DNA of 64,000 nucleotides from CAZTTH01 sp964615975 (GCA_964615975.1 CAZTTH010000011.1:28413-92412), one strand, 5' to 3'; shown: positions 28,801-43,800, counted from the stretch's first letter. Translations and numbers: made by a program. Notes: generated from the sequence alone by a model not told the origin.

Positions 28801-31800
28801 AATCCCGATACTGATACCATAGACCTTGGATATACGCATCGCCTGACCGACGGGCAGGCTGTGGTTTATAGCAATGGATCAAATCTCAGCATCGGCGGTT
28901 TGGCCGACAGTGAGATCTATTACGTGATCGTCATCAATGCCACCCGAATTCAACTGGCTTCAACCAAAGGCGAGGCCATTGCCCGTTCCAAGCATTTGAA
29001 TCTGATCACCGAGAATACCAGCGGCACCCATTTAATAGGCGCGGCGTTCCGCCCGACGCCAATCGTCGATGGTGCGCTCGATACCATCAATTTTGGTCGG
29101 GCACACAACTATGAAAGCGGCCAGGCGCTGGTCTACCATAATGGCGGCGGCGCGAGTATCGGCGGTTTGGTGAATGGCGCCACCTATTACGCGATCGTCA
29201 TCGACACGACCTCGATCAAACTCGCTGCCTCACTGGGGCTGGCGACGGCTGCAACCCCCACCACCCTCGATATCAATCCTGCCACCGCCACCGGCACTTC
29301 CCACAAGTTAAGCGACCCCAAAGACTCTAATGGATCGATCCGGGCGGGTGGTAAGATTCGCGTAGCCGCAAAAAATGACGGTAATATTCTCGCTCCTTCA
29401 CTGGCGGGCGCCTTGACCAACGACACCCCCACGGGCGCCAACGCAACCGCGGAAAAACCGACTGAAGCGCAACAGGAACCGCCCAAATTCGGCGTCGCGG
29501 TTTCCGGTAGTGTTGCCATCCAGGTTGTGGAGGAGATTGCCCAAGCCATCGTGCGGAACGCGACCATTACCTCCGGCACCGCCTTATCTCTTAATGCCAA
29601 CAATGACAGTAGAATTCAATCATTTACCGGTGCCGTCTCCATCTCTTACACCAGCAAGTCTCCCGTGGGTCTGGCGGGAGCAGTATCGATCAACACCATT
29701 CGTATGACCACCGAGGCCTTTCTCGACGCCGCCACTGTGAGCTTAACTGGAAATCTGAACCAGGTAGCGAAAAACGATGCGAGTATCCTGGCGGTTGCCG
29801 CCAGCCTGGCGGGCTCGGCGCCCAATAAACTTTCAGCGACCACCGGCGGGGGGGGGAGCTTGGCGGGAAGTGTATCACTCAATACCATTGTCAGTTCCAC
29901 CCTGACGTATGTGCGGGATAGTACCGTTGTCAGCGCGGTCGATGCGACCCTTGTGGCTGAAGATTTGCCCTCTATGAACGTGGTGGCCGGGGCGGCGGCG
30001 GTGGCTTTGGGAGGCAAGGCAGGTATCGGTGTGTCGATAGCAATCAATTCCATTGTTGGATTTACTCAAGCTTATATTGATAATTCCACAATTAATGCCA
30101 GTGATGATGTGCAATTATCGGCGAGAACTACTGATGAAATTCAGGCGCTCACTGCAACCTTGGGCATAACTACCGGAGCGAAGGGGTTGGCTGCGGCACT
30201 TTCATTGTCGCTCAACTCTATCATTGTATCCACCGAATCTTATATAACCAAGAATTCAGTGATAATCGCGGACGGTGTACTCCGACTCAGTGCACACAGC
30301 GGCTCAACTATTATCGCCAATGGTGGCGGTGTCGGCATCGCGATCGGGAAAAGCGATGATAGTTCCGCTACCGGCACGGTTGGCTTTTCGATCGCGACAA
30401 ATAATTTGATCAGTACCACGCGTTCTTACATTGACGAGACTACCGCGGCGGCAGCAAGTGTCGATCTGTCAGCAACTGCCAGGAATCAGATTGTGGCAGT
30501 TACAATCGGCGGCGGCGTTTCCGGTTCTAAGGGGACCGGCGGCGCGACGGCGGTAAGTGTGGCTGGTTCCGGTTCTCAGAATCTCATTGTTTCGATGGTC
30601 GAATCATATATTGTCGATTCCGCTGTCACAACAACCTTGACCACTGCGACCGTTAAGTTACTTGCCATCGACAGTTCTGAAATCCAAGCCGATGCCGGCG
30701 GCGTCGCCATCGCGGCTGCCTTCGGAGATGGGGGCGGCACTGCCGTTTCTGTAGGTGGCGCGGCCGCAATCAATACCATCGTTAATATGGTTCGTTCCTA
30801 CGTCGACACCTCGACAGTCATCGCAGCCGGTCACACTAGCATTTCGTTTGGTTCTGGTTCGAGCGCGGTAGTTGATGTTTCGGGCAATACCATTTCATTC
30901 TCCGATGTCCATCGTCTGGTGACTGGTCAGGCCGTTATATATGATGCTGGTTCAACGCCGATCGGCGGCTTGATTGATGGCCATACCTATTATATCATCA
31001 AGCTCGATGACGACACCATTAAACTGGCAGAGTCTGCGACCGATGCCATGCTGGGTATCGCCGTTGATCTTACCTCGACCGGAAGCGCCACTGTCCATGA
31101 TTTGTTGACGGCCGGCATTGAACTTATCGCCTTGGCTGACACCGTCATCGACACATTGAGTATCGGGGGCACTTTATCAGCATCAGAGGGTAAAGGCGGG
31201 GGTACTTCTGTCGCCGTTGCGGGCAGTGTTTCAATTAATGTGATTGTTAGTATTGTCGAAGCTGCGATCAAAAACAGTGATGAAACCCACAACATTCAGT
31301 CTAATGGGGGTGCGATTAGTGTTACTGCCATGGACGATTCAGGTATACATGCGGCGGCGGGGGGCGGTGCGCTCGCGTTTGCCTTCGGTCAAGGCGGCGG
31401 CACCTCGGTTTCCTTTGGCGCGGCGGTGGCGATCAATGAGATCGTCAGCATCACCACAGCGCATATCGATGGTTCACAGGTTACTGTTTCCGGGCCGATG
31501 ACAATTGCCGCTGTGTCCGCGCCTGATATTGTAGCGAATGCCATTGGATTTGCCGCGGGTGGTTCGGGTGGTCAGGGAGGCGGTGTACAAGTATCCGGCG
31601 CCGGTTCCGGGGCGATTAATGGCATTGTCAGCACAGTTAAGGCGTTGATCGTGGACAGCGTTGTGGTCGCGTCCGGCAGGGTGGGATTGAATGCGGATGA
31701 TCGCTCCCTCATTCAAGCCTTTGGCGGCGGCGCCTCAGGGGGCGGTGCCGGCGGCGCGGGTGGGGGCACTGCTGTGGCAGTAGGTGCTTCGATTACTATT

Positions 31801-34800
31801 AACAACATTGTTAATACCGTGGAAGCCGCTATCGATAGTTCTAACGTGGATGCAATGGGTTTGATCGCGCTTCATGCCCAATCGAAAGCGGAAATTGTTA
31901 CTGCAGCGATTGGGTTTGCTGGCGGTGGGGCCGGTGGTTCGGGTGGTGGGGTGGCTGTTTCTGTTGCCGGAGCTGGATCCATTAACACGGTGGTGAAAAC
32001 GATTAAGGCCGAGATCCGCAATGATAGTGACGTTACAACCACAATCGGTTCAATTACATTAGAAGCCTTGGACGATTCGTCTATTATTACAGTCGCGGGC
32101 GCGGCGGCAATTTCAGGCGCTGGTGGCGCCGGCGGAGGCACATCGGTGCAGGTAGGCGCCTCGATAGCGACGGCGGCGATTGCCAATACCGTCGCCGCGT
32201 TTATTACTGATTCGACAGTGATCGCAACTACCGGTGCAGTCAACTTAAAAGCAGAATCCACCGCTGAAATTATCACCGTGGCGATCGGTTTTGGCGCGGG
32301 TGGTTCCGGTGGGGCAGGCGGGGGCGTTCAAGTTGCCGTTTCAGGATCTGGAATTGGCAACGGTATTGGTAACACCATCAAGGCGATCATTGAGGGAAGT
32401 GAAGTAACGGCGGGGACAACAGTGACGCTAACTGCGACTGACGATTCGACGATCTGGGCGTTTGGCGGCGGCGCTACAGCCGGCGGGGCGGGTGGCGCTG
32501 GTGGTGGGACAACAGTGGGGGTTGGCGCTTCCATTGCCATCAGTGCGATTACAAACACGGTAGAAGCCGCCATCGACGATTCTACTGTTACTGCGGCAAC
32601 CGGTGTTTCATTGGAAGCAACATCAACGGTTGAAATCAATACCACAACCATCGGGTTCGCAGGCGGCGGAGCAGGAGGGGCAGGTGGCGGTGTCGCGGTG
32701 TCGGTAGCGGGGGCTGGCTCAATTAATTCTGTGACCAATACCATTAAGGCGGAAATTCGCAATGACAGCACGGTGACAACCCCAACCGGCGCACTTTCCC
32801 TGTATGCCAAGGACGATTCGTCCATAATCACGGTGGCGGGCGCGTTAGCGGCATCGGGTGCTGGCGGCGCTGGTGGTGGTACGTCGGTGCAGGTAGGGGC
32901 ATCGGTAGCGACGGCCGCGATAGCCAACACCATTTCAGCACTCATTGCTGACTCAACCGTGACCGCAACGACTGGCGCGGTCACCCTGATGGCTGAATCT
33001 ACTGCCGATATCATCACAGTGGCAATCGGGTTTGGCGCCGGCGGTTCCGGTGGCGCGGGCGGTGGAGTGCAGGTGGCAGCGGCGGGATCAGCGGTAGGCA
33101 GTGGCATTGGCAACACCATTCAGGCAGTTATCAAGGGCAGTGAAGTAACGGCGGGAACAATGGTGACATTGACCGCGACGAATGATTCGACGATATGGTC
33201 GTTTGGCGGCGGTGCTTCAGCCGGCGGTGCCGGTGGAGCGGGCGGTGGTGTTGGGGTAGCGGTAGGCGCTTCCGTGGCGATTAATGCCATTACCAATACT
33301 GTTGAAGCGGTCATCGATTCTTCGACTGTCAACGCTGAATCGGGGATTACACTGAAAGCTTCTTCAACGGCGGAAATTAATACCACGACCATTGGTTTTG
33401 CGGGAGGTGGCGCGGGTGGCGCGGGTGGTGGTGTTGCGGTGTCAGCAGCTGGAGCAGGCTCAATTAATACCGTGGTTAATACGATCAGGGCTGAAATCCG
33501 CACCCTCAGTGAAGTGACTACTTCAACCGGAATGGTCACCTTGCAGGCTGAGGATAATTCTTCGATCATTACCGTGGCAGGCGCGGCGGCGGGCTCAGGT
33601 GCGGGCGGTGCGGGTGGTGGTGTAGCTGTGCAAGCGGGCGCTTCGGTCGCCACGGCAGCGATTGCCAATACCATCCAGGCCTTGATTACCGATTCAATGG
33701 TGACGGCAACTACCGGTGCAGTGACATTATCTGCAGATTCCACGGCTAATATTCTTTCAGTAGCGATTGGTTTCGCGGCAGGCGGAGCAGGCGGCGCTGG
33801 CGGGGGCGTGCAAATATCCGCAGCGGGATCAGCTGTCGGCAACGGGATCGGAAACACGGTTCAAGCGTTGATTAAAGGTAGCACGGTGACGTCAGCCGGC
33901 ATTGTGAGTGTTACCGCGACCGACAATTCAAAAGTTTTTGCCTTTGGCGGTGGCGCCTCGGGTGGTGGCGCTGGGGGAGCGGGTGGCGGTGTTGCCGGAG
34001 CGATTGGGGCATCAGTTACCATAAATGCAATAACCAATACGGTTGAAGCGGCGATTGACAGTTCGACGGTAAGCTCAGTGGGAGCGCTATTAGTTGAGGC
34101 GATTTCCGCAGGAGAGATTTATACAGTTGCCATTGGTTTTGCGGGAAGCGGGGCGGGCGGGGCTGGTGGCGGTGTGGCATTGGCGGGCGCGGGCGCAGGC
34201 GCGATTAATACGATAGTGAAAACAGTTAAAGCCGAGATTCGCGCCTCCAGTAACGTGACTACCACCGCCGGTGGTACAGTGACAGTTCATGCGCAGGATA
34301 CTTCCAAGATTTTTGCGATTGCGGGCGCGGCAGCGGCTTCGGGAGCTGGTGGGGCGGGTGGCGGCGTATCCGGTCAGGCCGGCGCTTCGGTGGCAACGAA
34401 CGCGATAACCAATACCATTCGCGCGGCAATTGATGGTTCAATGGTGACCTCAGCCGGGGTGGTGATGGTGAATGCGGAATCGACGGCGGAAATGCTGGGA
34501 GTGGCGATCGGGTTCGCGGCGGGCGGTTCGGGTGGAGCGGGCGGTGGGGTGCAGATTTCAGCGGCAGGATCAGCGGTTGGCAGTGGAATCGGGAACACGG
34601 TACAGGCGTTGATTGTCGGCAGCATGGTGACGTCGTCAAGTACCGTGAGTGTCACGGCGACGGACAGCGCGAAAATCTTTGCCTTTGGCGGCGGCGCATC
34701 CGGTGGCGGTTCGGGCGGCGCCGGTGGCGGAGTCGCTGGCGCGGTAGGCGCGTCGGTGACAATCAATGCGATCACCAGTGTAGTGGAAGCCGCGATTGAC

Positions 34801-37800
34801 AGTTCGACCGTGAGCGCGGTGGGAGCGTTGCTAGTTGAAGCGATCTCAGCAGGAGAGATTTACACCGTTGCCATTGGCTTCGCGGGCAGCGGGGCGGGCG
34901 GGGCAGGTGGTGGTGTGGCTTTGGCGGGCGCGGGTGCCGGGGCGATTAATACGGTAGTAAAAACAGTTAAAGCCGAGATTCGCGCCTCCAGTAACGTGAC
35001 TACCACCGCCGGTGGTACAGTGACAGTTCATGCGCAGGATACTTCCAAGATTTTTGCGATTGCGGGCGCGGCAGCGGCTTCGGGAGCTGGTGGGGCGGGT
35101 GGCGGCGTATCCGGTCAGGCCGGCGCTTCGGTGGCAACGAACGCGATAACCAATACCATTCGCGCGGCAATTGATGGTTCAATGGTGACCTCAGCCGGGG
35201 TGGTGATGGTGAATGCGGAATCGACGGCGGAAATGCTGGGAGTGGCGATCGGGTTCGCGGCGGGCGGTTCGGGTGGAGCGGGCGGTGGGGTGCAGATTTC
35301 AGCGGCAGGATCAGCGGTTGGCAGTGGAATCGGGAACACGGTACAGGCGTTGATTGTCGGCAGCATGGTGACGTCGTCAAGTACCGTGAGTGTCACGGCG
35401 ACGGACAGCGCGAAAATCTTTGCCTTTGGCGGCGGCGCATCCGGTGGCGGTTCGGGCGGCGCCGGTGGCGGAGTCGCTGGCGCGGTAGGCGCGTCGGTGA
35501 CAATCAATGCGATCACCAGTGTAGTGGAAGCCGCGATTGACAGTTCGACAGTGAGCGCGGTCGGTGCATTGATGGTTGAGGCGCTAGCAACGGGTGAAAT
35601 TTACACCATTGCCATTGGCTTCGCGGGCAGTGGTTCAGGCGGCGCGGGTGGTGGTGTCGCATTGGCCGGGGCTGGCGCAGGCGCGATCAATACGATGGTG
35701 AAAACAATCAAGGCGGAGATACGCGCGGCAAGTAATGTGAGTACTTCGGCAGGCGGGACAGTGACGGTTCATGCCCAGGACACCTCCAAGATATTTGCGA
35801 TCGCGGGTGCGGCGGCTGCCTCTGGGGCGGGTGGAGCCGGCGGCGGAGTTTCCGGTCAAGCCGGCGCTTCCGTGGCAACGAACGCGATAACCAATACCAT
35901 TCGCGCGGCAATTGATGGTTCGACGATGACCTCGGCAGGGGGGGTGACGGTGAATGCAGAATCGACCGCTGAGATGTTGGGAGTGGCGATCGGGTTCGCG
36001 GCGGGGGGCTCGGGCGGCGCCGGTGGCGGAGTACAAATATCGGCGGCGGGTTCAGCAGTGGGAAATGGCATCGGAAATACGGTTCAGGCAATGATTGTAG
36101 GCAGCACGGTGACGTCGTCCAGTACAGTGAATGTTACGGCGACGGACAGTGCGAAAATCTTTGCTTTTGGCGGTGGCGCATCTGGTGGCGGTTCGGGTGG
36201 CGCCGGTGGCGGTGTCGCTGGCGCGGTGGGTGAGTCAGTGACAATTAATGCGATTACCGGCACGGTGGAAGCCGCGATTGACAGTTCGACGATAAACGCC
36301 GCAGGCAATGTAACTGTAGAAGCAATATCGTCAGGGGAAATCATAACCTCAGCCATTGGTTTTGCGGGCAGTGGTTCAGGCGGCGCGGGTGGTGGTGTCG
36401 CATTGGCCGGGGCTGGCGCAGGCGCGATTAACACGGTGGTTAAAACCGTCAAAGCGGAGATTCGCGCGGCCAGCAATGTAACCACCACATCAGGCGGGAC
36501 AGTGACAGTTCATGCCCGGGACACCTCCAAGATATTCGCGATCGCCGGCGCGGTTGCCGCCTCTGGCTCTGGAGGAGCAGGTGGCGGAGTATCGGGTCAA
36601 CTGGGAGCTTCCGTCTCTACCAATTCAATTATTAACACTATTCGTGCCGCAATCAGCGGTTCGACTGTGAATGTTTCAGGTAATGTGTTGGTAAACTCCA
36701 ATTCGAATGCGGAAATTCTGGCGGTAGCAATCGGTTTTTCGGGAGGCGGTTCCGGCGGCGCTGGCGGCGGGGTGCAATTATCCGGGGCTGGCTCCGCTTC
36801 CGTCAATGTCATAAATAATACCGTGGAAGCATTAATTACGACTGGCAGTAATGTCACCTCCAGTGGAATGGTCACTTTGACTGCCAAAGATAGTAGTACG
36901 ATTAACGCCTTTGGTGGGGGAGCAACTGGCGGTGGTTCCGGCGGCGCCGGTGGTGGGGTAGCGGGGGCGATTGGCGCCTCGGTGGTCATTAATTCCATTT
37001 CAACAACAGTGGATGCCTCGATCTCGGGTTCGACCGTCAGTGCGACCATGGTGATTGCGACCGCGGATTCTACCGCGGCAATTTTGTCGGTTGCCATTGG
37101 TTTTGCGGCAACCGGTTCAGGTGGCGCGGGTGGCGGGGTGTCGCTTTCCGGCGCTGGCGCCGTGACCATCAACGTCATTGACAATACGATTACCGCCGAG
37201 ATCCGCGGTGGCAGCATGGTGAATTCCACCAGTGGCGCGATCACCTTCACTGCGACCGATGACTCTTCCATAACCGCGGTTGCCGGGGCGGTAGCGGCCT
37301 CCGGCGCGGGTGGCGCTGGCGGCGGTGTTTCCGGCCAGGTTGGCGCTTCCGTCGCTACCAATACCGTGACGAATACAGTCCGTTCAAGTATTTCCGGGTC
37401 GACGGTAACCTCGGCTACGGCCATCACCATGAGCGCGACATCAAATACGACCATACTTGCTGTGGCCATCGGGTTTGCCGGCGGCGGATCGGGAGGAGCC
37501 GGCGGGGGGTTGAATCTGTCCGGCGCAGGAACCGCAACGGTGAACAGTATAGCCAATACTGTTGAGGCTTCCATCAAGACCAATAACGGCGCTTCAAGCG
37601 TTCATGCCACCGGCGGCAAAGTCATTCTCAGTGCTACCGACAACGCGAAGATCGACGCGATTTCAACCTCCGGCGCAGCAGGCGGGTCAGGTGGCGCGGG
37701 TGGCGGAGTTTCCGCCGCGGCAGGGAATTCGTTGTCTTTTAATAAAATCGAGAATGATGCTCTTGCTTATATAGACGGTTCCACGGTAACAGCCAGTAAT

Positions 37801-40800
37801 CATATCGAATTAACCGCACTCTCCACTACCAAGATCAATGCGGTGACGGTCGGCGGCGCGGTATCCGGCGCGGGTGGTGCTGGTGGCGGTGTGTCCGGCG
37901 CGGAAGGCGCCGCAGCCGCGACAAATGAAATTGGAAATTCCATCAAAGCTTATGTCGCCGGTTCCAGTTCAGTTACCACCACATCCGGCGGCTCCCTGAA
38001 ACTGTCAGCCACGGATAATTCAACAATCGAGTCCAATGCGGTCGGCGGTGCGGTTTCAATTGCCGGCGGTGTCGCTGCCAGCGCTTCGATCGCCATCGGA
38101 TTTTCCCTCGCCATAAACACAATCGACAATACAGTCGAAGCTTATGTAAGCGCTTCGACAATCACTGTGGCCGGTGGAGTTGATATCGTTGCCAATGAAA
38201 CCGCCACCATCAAAGCGCTTTCGGTTGCCGCCTCGGTCTCCGCTTCGATATCGATCGGTAGCTTTACCTTCTCGGGTGGCGGCGCGGTTTCTCTTAATAG
38301 CACCTCCAATACAGTGACCGCTTCCATTCGATCCGGTAGTATCGTTACCGCTGTGGGCTTGATAAAAGTAAACGCCTTCGATAATTCATCGGCTGCAACA
38401 GATGTGGGTTCGGGCGCTTTGGCGATCGGCGTTGCGGGCGCTTCCGTCGGCGTCTCCATCACTACCAACACCATTGATAATAATATTAAAGCGTATGTGG
38501 ATGGTATGGCGACATCAACTGGCAATGGTATTGAAATCAAAGCACAATCGAATGATACTCTTAATGCGCTGGCGGTGGCAACATCGGTAGCAGTCAGTAT
38601 CGGTGGCGCCGGCGCCGGTGGTGATGCTGATTCGACGATTACCTCTGAAGTAGAAGCGTATGTTGGCGCTGGCGGGGTATTGAGCGCCTCACAAAACATT
38701 TTAATTGAAGCACTTTCCATCAATCTTGCCAAAGCAGAAACCTATGGGGTCGCTGGGGGCTTAATCGCGGTGGGAGTAAGTCTCGCGAATGCCACTGCCA
38801 ATGGCGAAACCAAAGCCCACGTCGATGGCCGGATTACCGACGCCTTAAATCTTACCATACAAGCCATCAATAACAACTCGGCAGATGCGGATGGCATTGC
38901 CATCGCCGGTGGTCTCGCGGGTGGCGGCGCTGGCGCGGATGTGACCGCGATCGCTTCACCGGAGGTGAGCGCCTTCATTGTCCGCGGTCAAACCGGTAAT
39001 ACGATCGTCATTCGCGGCATGGCAACGTTAACTTCACAGACCGCCAACCATGCTGATGCCTTTGCGTTGGGGATCGCCGCGTCAGCGACGATCAGTGTCG
39101 GCGTATCACTGGCCCATGCTGAGGTCAGCCCGGAAGTCGAGACTTATGTCGGTTCGAACGCCAGCATTACTGCTAGTCAGGGTATCAGCTTGCGGTCATT
39201 GCACAATGTTGATCTTGCCGAAAACCTGATGGCGAAAAAGGCGCATGCCAACGCCATCGCGCCATCCGGCTCCCTGATTGGCGCTGGCGCTGGCGCCGAC
39301 AGCGATGCCACGGCTTCCGCTGAGGTTGAAACCTATGTCGCCAGTGGCGCGGTACTGAATGCGGGCAGCGGTGCGATTACGATTAAGTCGATCGCCAATA
39401 ATCATGCGGAAGCCGATGCCAGCGGAATTGCCGTTGGGTTAACCGTCGGGGTGGGGGCCAGTCTGACGGACGCGAAAGCCAATGGCGAAACCAAAGCGTA
39501 TCTTGACGGCACTATTACTCAGGGCGCCAGTCTCACCATTCTATCTTCGACCTATAACACGGCGGATAGCGATGCCCTGGCGGCGGGCGGTGGTTTGGTC
39601 GCGGCGGGCGCGGGCGCCGATGCGGATGCACAAACATCACCTGAGGTTAAGGGGTATATCGGTAGCACTTCACAGGTGAATGTCAGCGGCGCGGTCACCA
39701 TTAAAACTCATACTGAAGTAGACGCGAATGCCGATGCCTTGGGCGCGGGTGGGTCAGCGGGTTTGAATGTGGGCGTATCCTTGTCTGATGCCACCGCCAG
39801 TCCGAATATTGACACCTATATTGGCAGTGGCGCTACAGTTACTGCCGGACAAGGCATTGCGGTACGCGCTGAGCATAATTACGCTAGTACCGGAGCAAAA
39901 TTGAATAAAGGCGCCACCGCTGACGGCACGGCATCCGGCGGGGCATTGATAGGATCCGGCACCGGCACCAATGTCAATGCGACCGCCGCCGCCGATGTGG
40001 AAACTTATGTCGGCAGTTCCACCACTTTGAACGGCGGCAGCGGCGATATCGTGATTGAATCTCTTTCTTATAATAATGCCAGGGCGGAAACCCATACCAA
40101 CAACGGCGCGGGAGGTCTGGCGGTGGGACAAAGCATTGCCAAGTCATTTGCCAACGGCAGCAATCGCACTCACATGGACGGGAATATTACCGGTGGCCGC
40201 GATGTGCGAGTCTCAGCCGAAACTTCCAGTCTTGCTGATACCGATGCCATCGCCAATGCCGGTGGATTATTAGGGGCCGGAGTCGGCGCCGATGCCGACG
40301 CGACCGCTTCGCCAGCCACTGAAGTGACGGTCGCCAATAATTCCAACATCAATATTACCCGTGATATTTTCATTCGTTCTATCGTGAATGTGACTGCTGA
40401 TGCGTATGCTCCCGGGGTGGCGATTGCTCTTGGCGGCGGCGCCGGTGAAACCAATGCCAACACTATCGCGAATCACACCATCACCACCAGAATGGGCGGC
40501 ACAACCATTCGCGCGCGCAATGTGACCGTTGAGACTTTGAGTAATCAAAACGCGGTAAAATCGCAGGCACGATCTCTGGCGGTGGGCGGTGGAATTCTGT
40601 TTGGCGGGGCGGGTTCTTATGCCACCCTGGAGGCCAAGCCCACCATCTCCACGTCGCTGGGCAGTTCGACATTGGATCTGGTTATCAGCGGCGATCTGCT
40701 CGTCCAAACTCAATCCAGGGTGGATGCCAATGTTTCATCCTCGGGAGTCGCTGCAGGCGGGGTTGCCGGTGTCGGCATCATCGCGGCGACCGCCAACACC

Positions 40801-43800
40801 GGCGGCACGGTTACCACCAAAGCTGATGCCGGAGTCAGAATCCAGGCAGTAAACTTTACGGTTGTCAGCAATCATAGCGAAATCGCCGACACCAGTGCCG
40901 AGTCGGCGGGCGGCGCCATCGGGGTCGCGGTCGGCAAGGCGGATGCTCATACCACCAGTGTTTCCACGACCACCTCTTTTGTATCCGGTATCGCCTCCAT
41001 TGACATTGCCGGCAACATGGCGGTTGGCGCGGCGATGACTCCGAATCTCTATGCCCGGGCTTTTGGAGCAAATGGCGCCGGTTTGGTCGGTGTAGGCCGA
41101 TCGTCAGCGTCAACCAGCGCGACACCCACGGTCACCACCCATATCACCGCCGCGAATTTAACCGCGAAAAATCTTTCAGTCTCCGCGGCGCAATCAAAAC
41201 CGGCCAATGATCATTCCGGCAGGGTGGAAGCCAATGCCTCGGGTGGAGCCGGATTGGGCGGAGATAATGGTGGAACGAGCACGGCAACCAACACCGCCAA
41301 TATCAGCGCCTATATCGGTAATAACAGTGTCATTAATGTATTGAATATCACTTCGGTCAGCGCCGCCAACAACCTCAAGCAGTTTACTGACAGCAGCGGC
41401 AAAACATTTTTTGGCGGCGTCGCGGCAATCGGCACGGCCAATTCCAACAGCACATCGACCTCAACCACCAACGCGTATTTGGGGAACAACGTGACTGTCC
41501 GTGGCGGCTTTCTCTTCAACCCTTCAGCCGCGGTAAACAGCGCGGCAAACACCATAAATCTGGGGCGGACTCATGGCTGGGTGAACGGCCAGCCAGTTCT
41601 TTACGATAAAGGCGGCGGCACTGAAATCGGCGGATTGTTGAATGGCCGCACCTACTTTGTGCGAGTAATCGATGCCACAACCATTCAACTGGCCATATCA
41701 CGAACCGATGCAATCGGCACAGTCCCGATCATCATTGATATCGATGCAAGCATTGCTTCCGGTTCTGATCATCGGATCAGCCCGACGACTGCGGCTCAGG
41801 GCGGGTTGATCTTCGATCCGACCCTGCCGGCAGTCGTCAATGGCAGCACTGACGTCATTGATTTCGGATTCAATCACGATCTTCAGGACGGGCAGGAATT
41901 GCTCTACAACAATGGCAGTGGCACCAGTATTGGAGGGTTACGCAATGGGTTTACCTATATTGCCTCAACTTCCAATCTTGGTCCGACTCAATTAAAACTC
42001 AAAGAACAATTGTTTTTTGATGCCTCGACGATCGCTGCCAATACCATAACCTTGCCGTCACATGGTTTGGAGACCAACGAGGCGGTGGTTTATCGTCCAT
42101 CGGAGGTCAGCACACTTGCTGGATTAACCAATGGCGGCACATATTATATCATCAAGGTAAGCGATAACTCTGTGAAGCTCGCCGCCAGTCCGAATGGGGC
42201 GGCATTACCGCTGACCGCGATACCCAATACCAGTGGCAGTGATGATCCACTGGTGCAGGCTAAAGTTTCCCATTCCCTGATCGCCGCGGTTGATTTGGAT
42301 CCCAGTGTGGCATTGGGCTCGCAACATCGTTTGACGGCCACGGCTACCAACAATCCGGCGCAGGTGGCGCCCGGCGCGTTGATTATCGCTGCCACCGGCG
42401 ACGAAGCCAATCGCGCCAACGCGGTGGCGGGACAGGGATTCAGTTTGGTCGGCAGCCAATCAGCAGCCACCGCCGATACCACAACGAACAGCGCCACCAC
42501 CGTCACCATTGGCAACGGCAGTACCCTGCGAGTGAACAGTTTAACTCTGACTTCCGATCACCTTGGCACCTTCAATCATCATGCCGATGGCTTGGCCATC
42601 GCGCTCTTTGGTTCCGGCAGTTATCCTGCCGGACATAACAATCTTAATGCCAGTGTAAACGCGACAGTCGGGGATTCAGTGAATATTCTAACCGGTCAAT
42701 TGCTTGTGAATGCCACGAATCGTATCCTCAAGCCACGCATTGAGACCGATGTCGATGTTAACGGCAGTGAAAATGTCATCGGGGTCGGAGGCGGTCTGAT
42801 TACCAGCATCGCCAAACCAGGCGGCGAAACCAGTACCACCGCCAATACCCTGATCAATGTCGGCAATGGTTCGAGCATCGTCGTTACCGGCCAACACAAC
42901 AACCCCGGTTTATTCGTGATTGCCGCGGAGAATATTATTGAAGCCTATGATCGTTCTGAAGTCGAGATTTATTCCCTGGTGCCCATTGGCAACACCGTAT
43001 CCATAATCGATAGTGTTGCCAATGCCGAAGTGGTCATTGGCAGTTCAAATCTCGTGACTGCCGGTGACTTGAATTTGACTTCACGCACCAATGCTCATAT
43101 CGAAGCTGAAGCGTTGGGCAGCATCGGCGGACTTGGCAGCGATCTGGATGGCAATTCACGCGCTAAACTGACGGCAAACCAGCGAGTGATTCTGAATGCG
43201 GGCGCATCGCTGCGGGCCGGCGGTGATCTCCGGTTATTGGCGGGGCGGAATGCCAATGATGAAACCAATTTCTTTTTCCTTGAGGCCAACACGGAGCTGT
43301 ATGAGCGCAGCGCTATTCCCGCCGGCTCGGCTGAATTCGAAAGCACATTAAATGGCGAGAATCTAGTGTGGATCAAAGCAGGCGCTGTGGCCCGCAGTGT
43401 CGGCCATGCGGATCTTCTGACCGCCAAGTTCGCTCCGCATATCATTCTGGCAGGAAAAGGGCTGAAAGTAAGCTGGTTGGGTGAGCAGGGGACAGCGGAA
43501 GAAGATTTGGATAAGGGACAAACCGATAATTCGACGACCGGCGTGCGACTCGATGGCACGGTGCAGGTTGGCATCCAAAACCTCCAGACCCTGACGGTTC
43601 ATGAACCTACGGTTATCAATCCCAATAATCCCACGGCGATCACCTTTACCAAGAGCGATGGTGTCGGCAATCCCATTGTCGTCGTTGAAAACTTCGCGGT
43701 AACCATATCGCAGGAAATTCAACGTCTGCAAAATCTGATCGACCAACACCAGGGCAATCCCACCGCCATCGCCGGATATCAACAACAAATCAATGTCCTG

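Larger units (their letters stand above)
29330..41500 (+). repeat. Long field of glycine/alanine-rich ~60-75 residue beta units
   Basis: About 4,000 residues built from units with the plan: V-V-GAG-INTI-NTV-A-I-DSTV, G-V-L-A, then a variable strand and a GGAGG-type hinge. The middle part (31768-37704) is the most regular. From about 38000 the GGG hinge gives way to AGAGADADA-type hinges with S-EVETYVGS strands. One HGL-type module interrupts the field at about 30840-31100. Its Gly/Ala/Ser/Thr richness gives GC-rich, low-complexity DNA. Confidence 0.8.

Noticed and set aside
23739..30779. Minus-strand frames of 60-220 residues opposite the HGL-module region
   Set aside because: Plus-strand translation is a clear repeat protein; the opposite frames mirror its GC-rich codons and carry no family motif.
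34259..35380. Two identical 126-residue minus-strand frames
   Set aside because: They are shadows of the 590-bp perfect duplication in the giant gene, not real duplicated genes.
31872..37583. Long minus-strand open frames rich in PPPAPP across the glycine-rich repeats
   Set aside because: They are the reverse complement of GGAGG-type codons of the giant gene, repeat with the same 741-bp period, have no ribosome sites and show no domain.
25660..41500. Direct repeats considered as a CRISPR array or satellite DNA
   Set aside because: The repeats are in frame, of protein-unit length, and vary mostly at third positions; there are no unique spacers.
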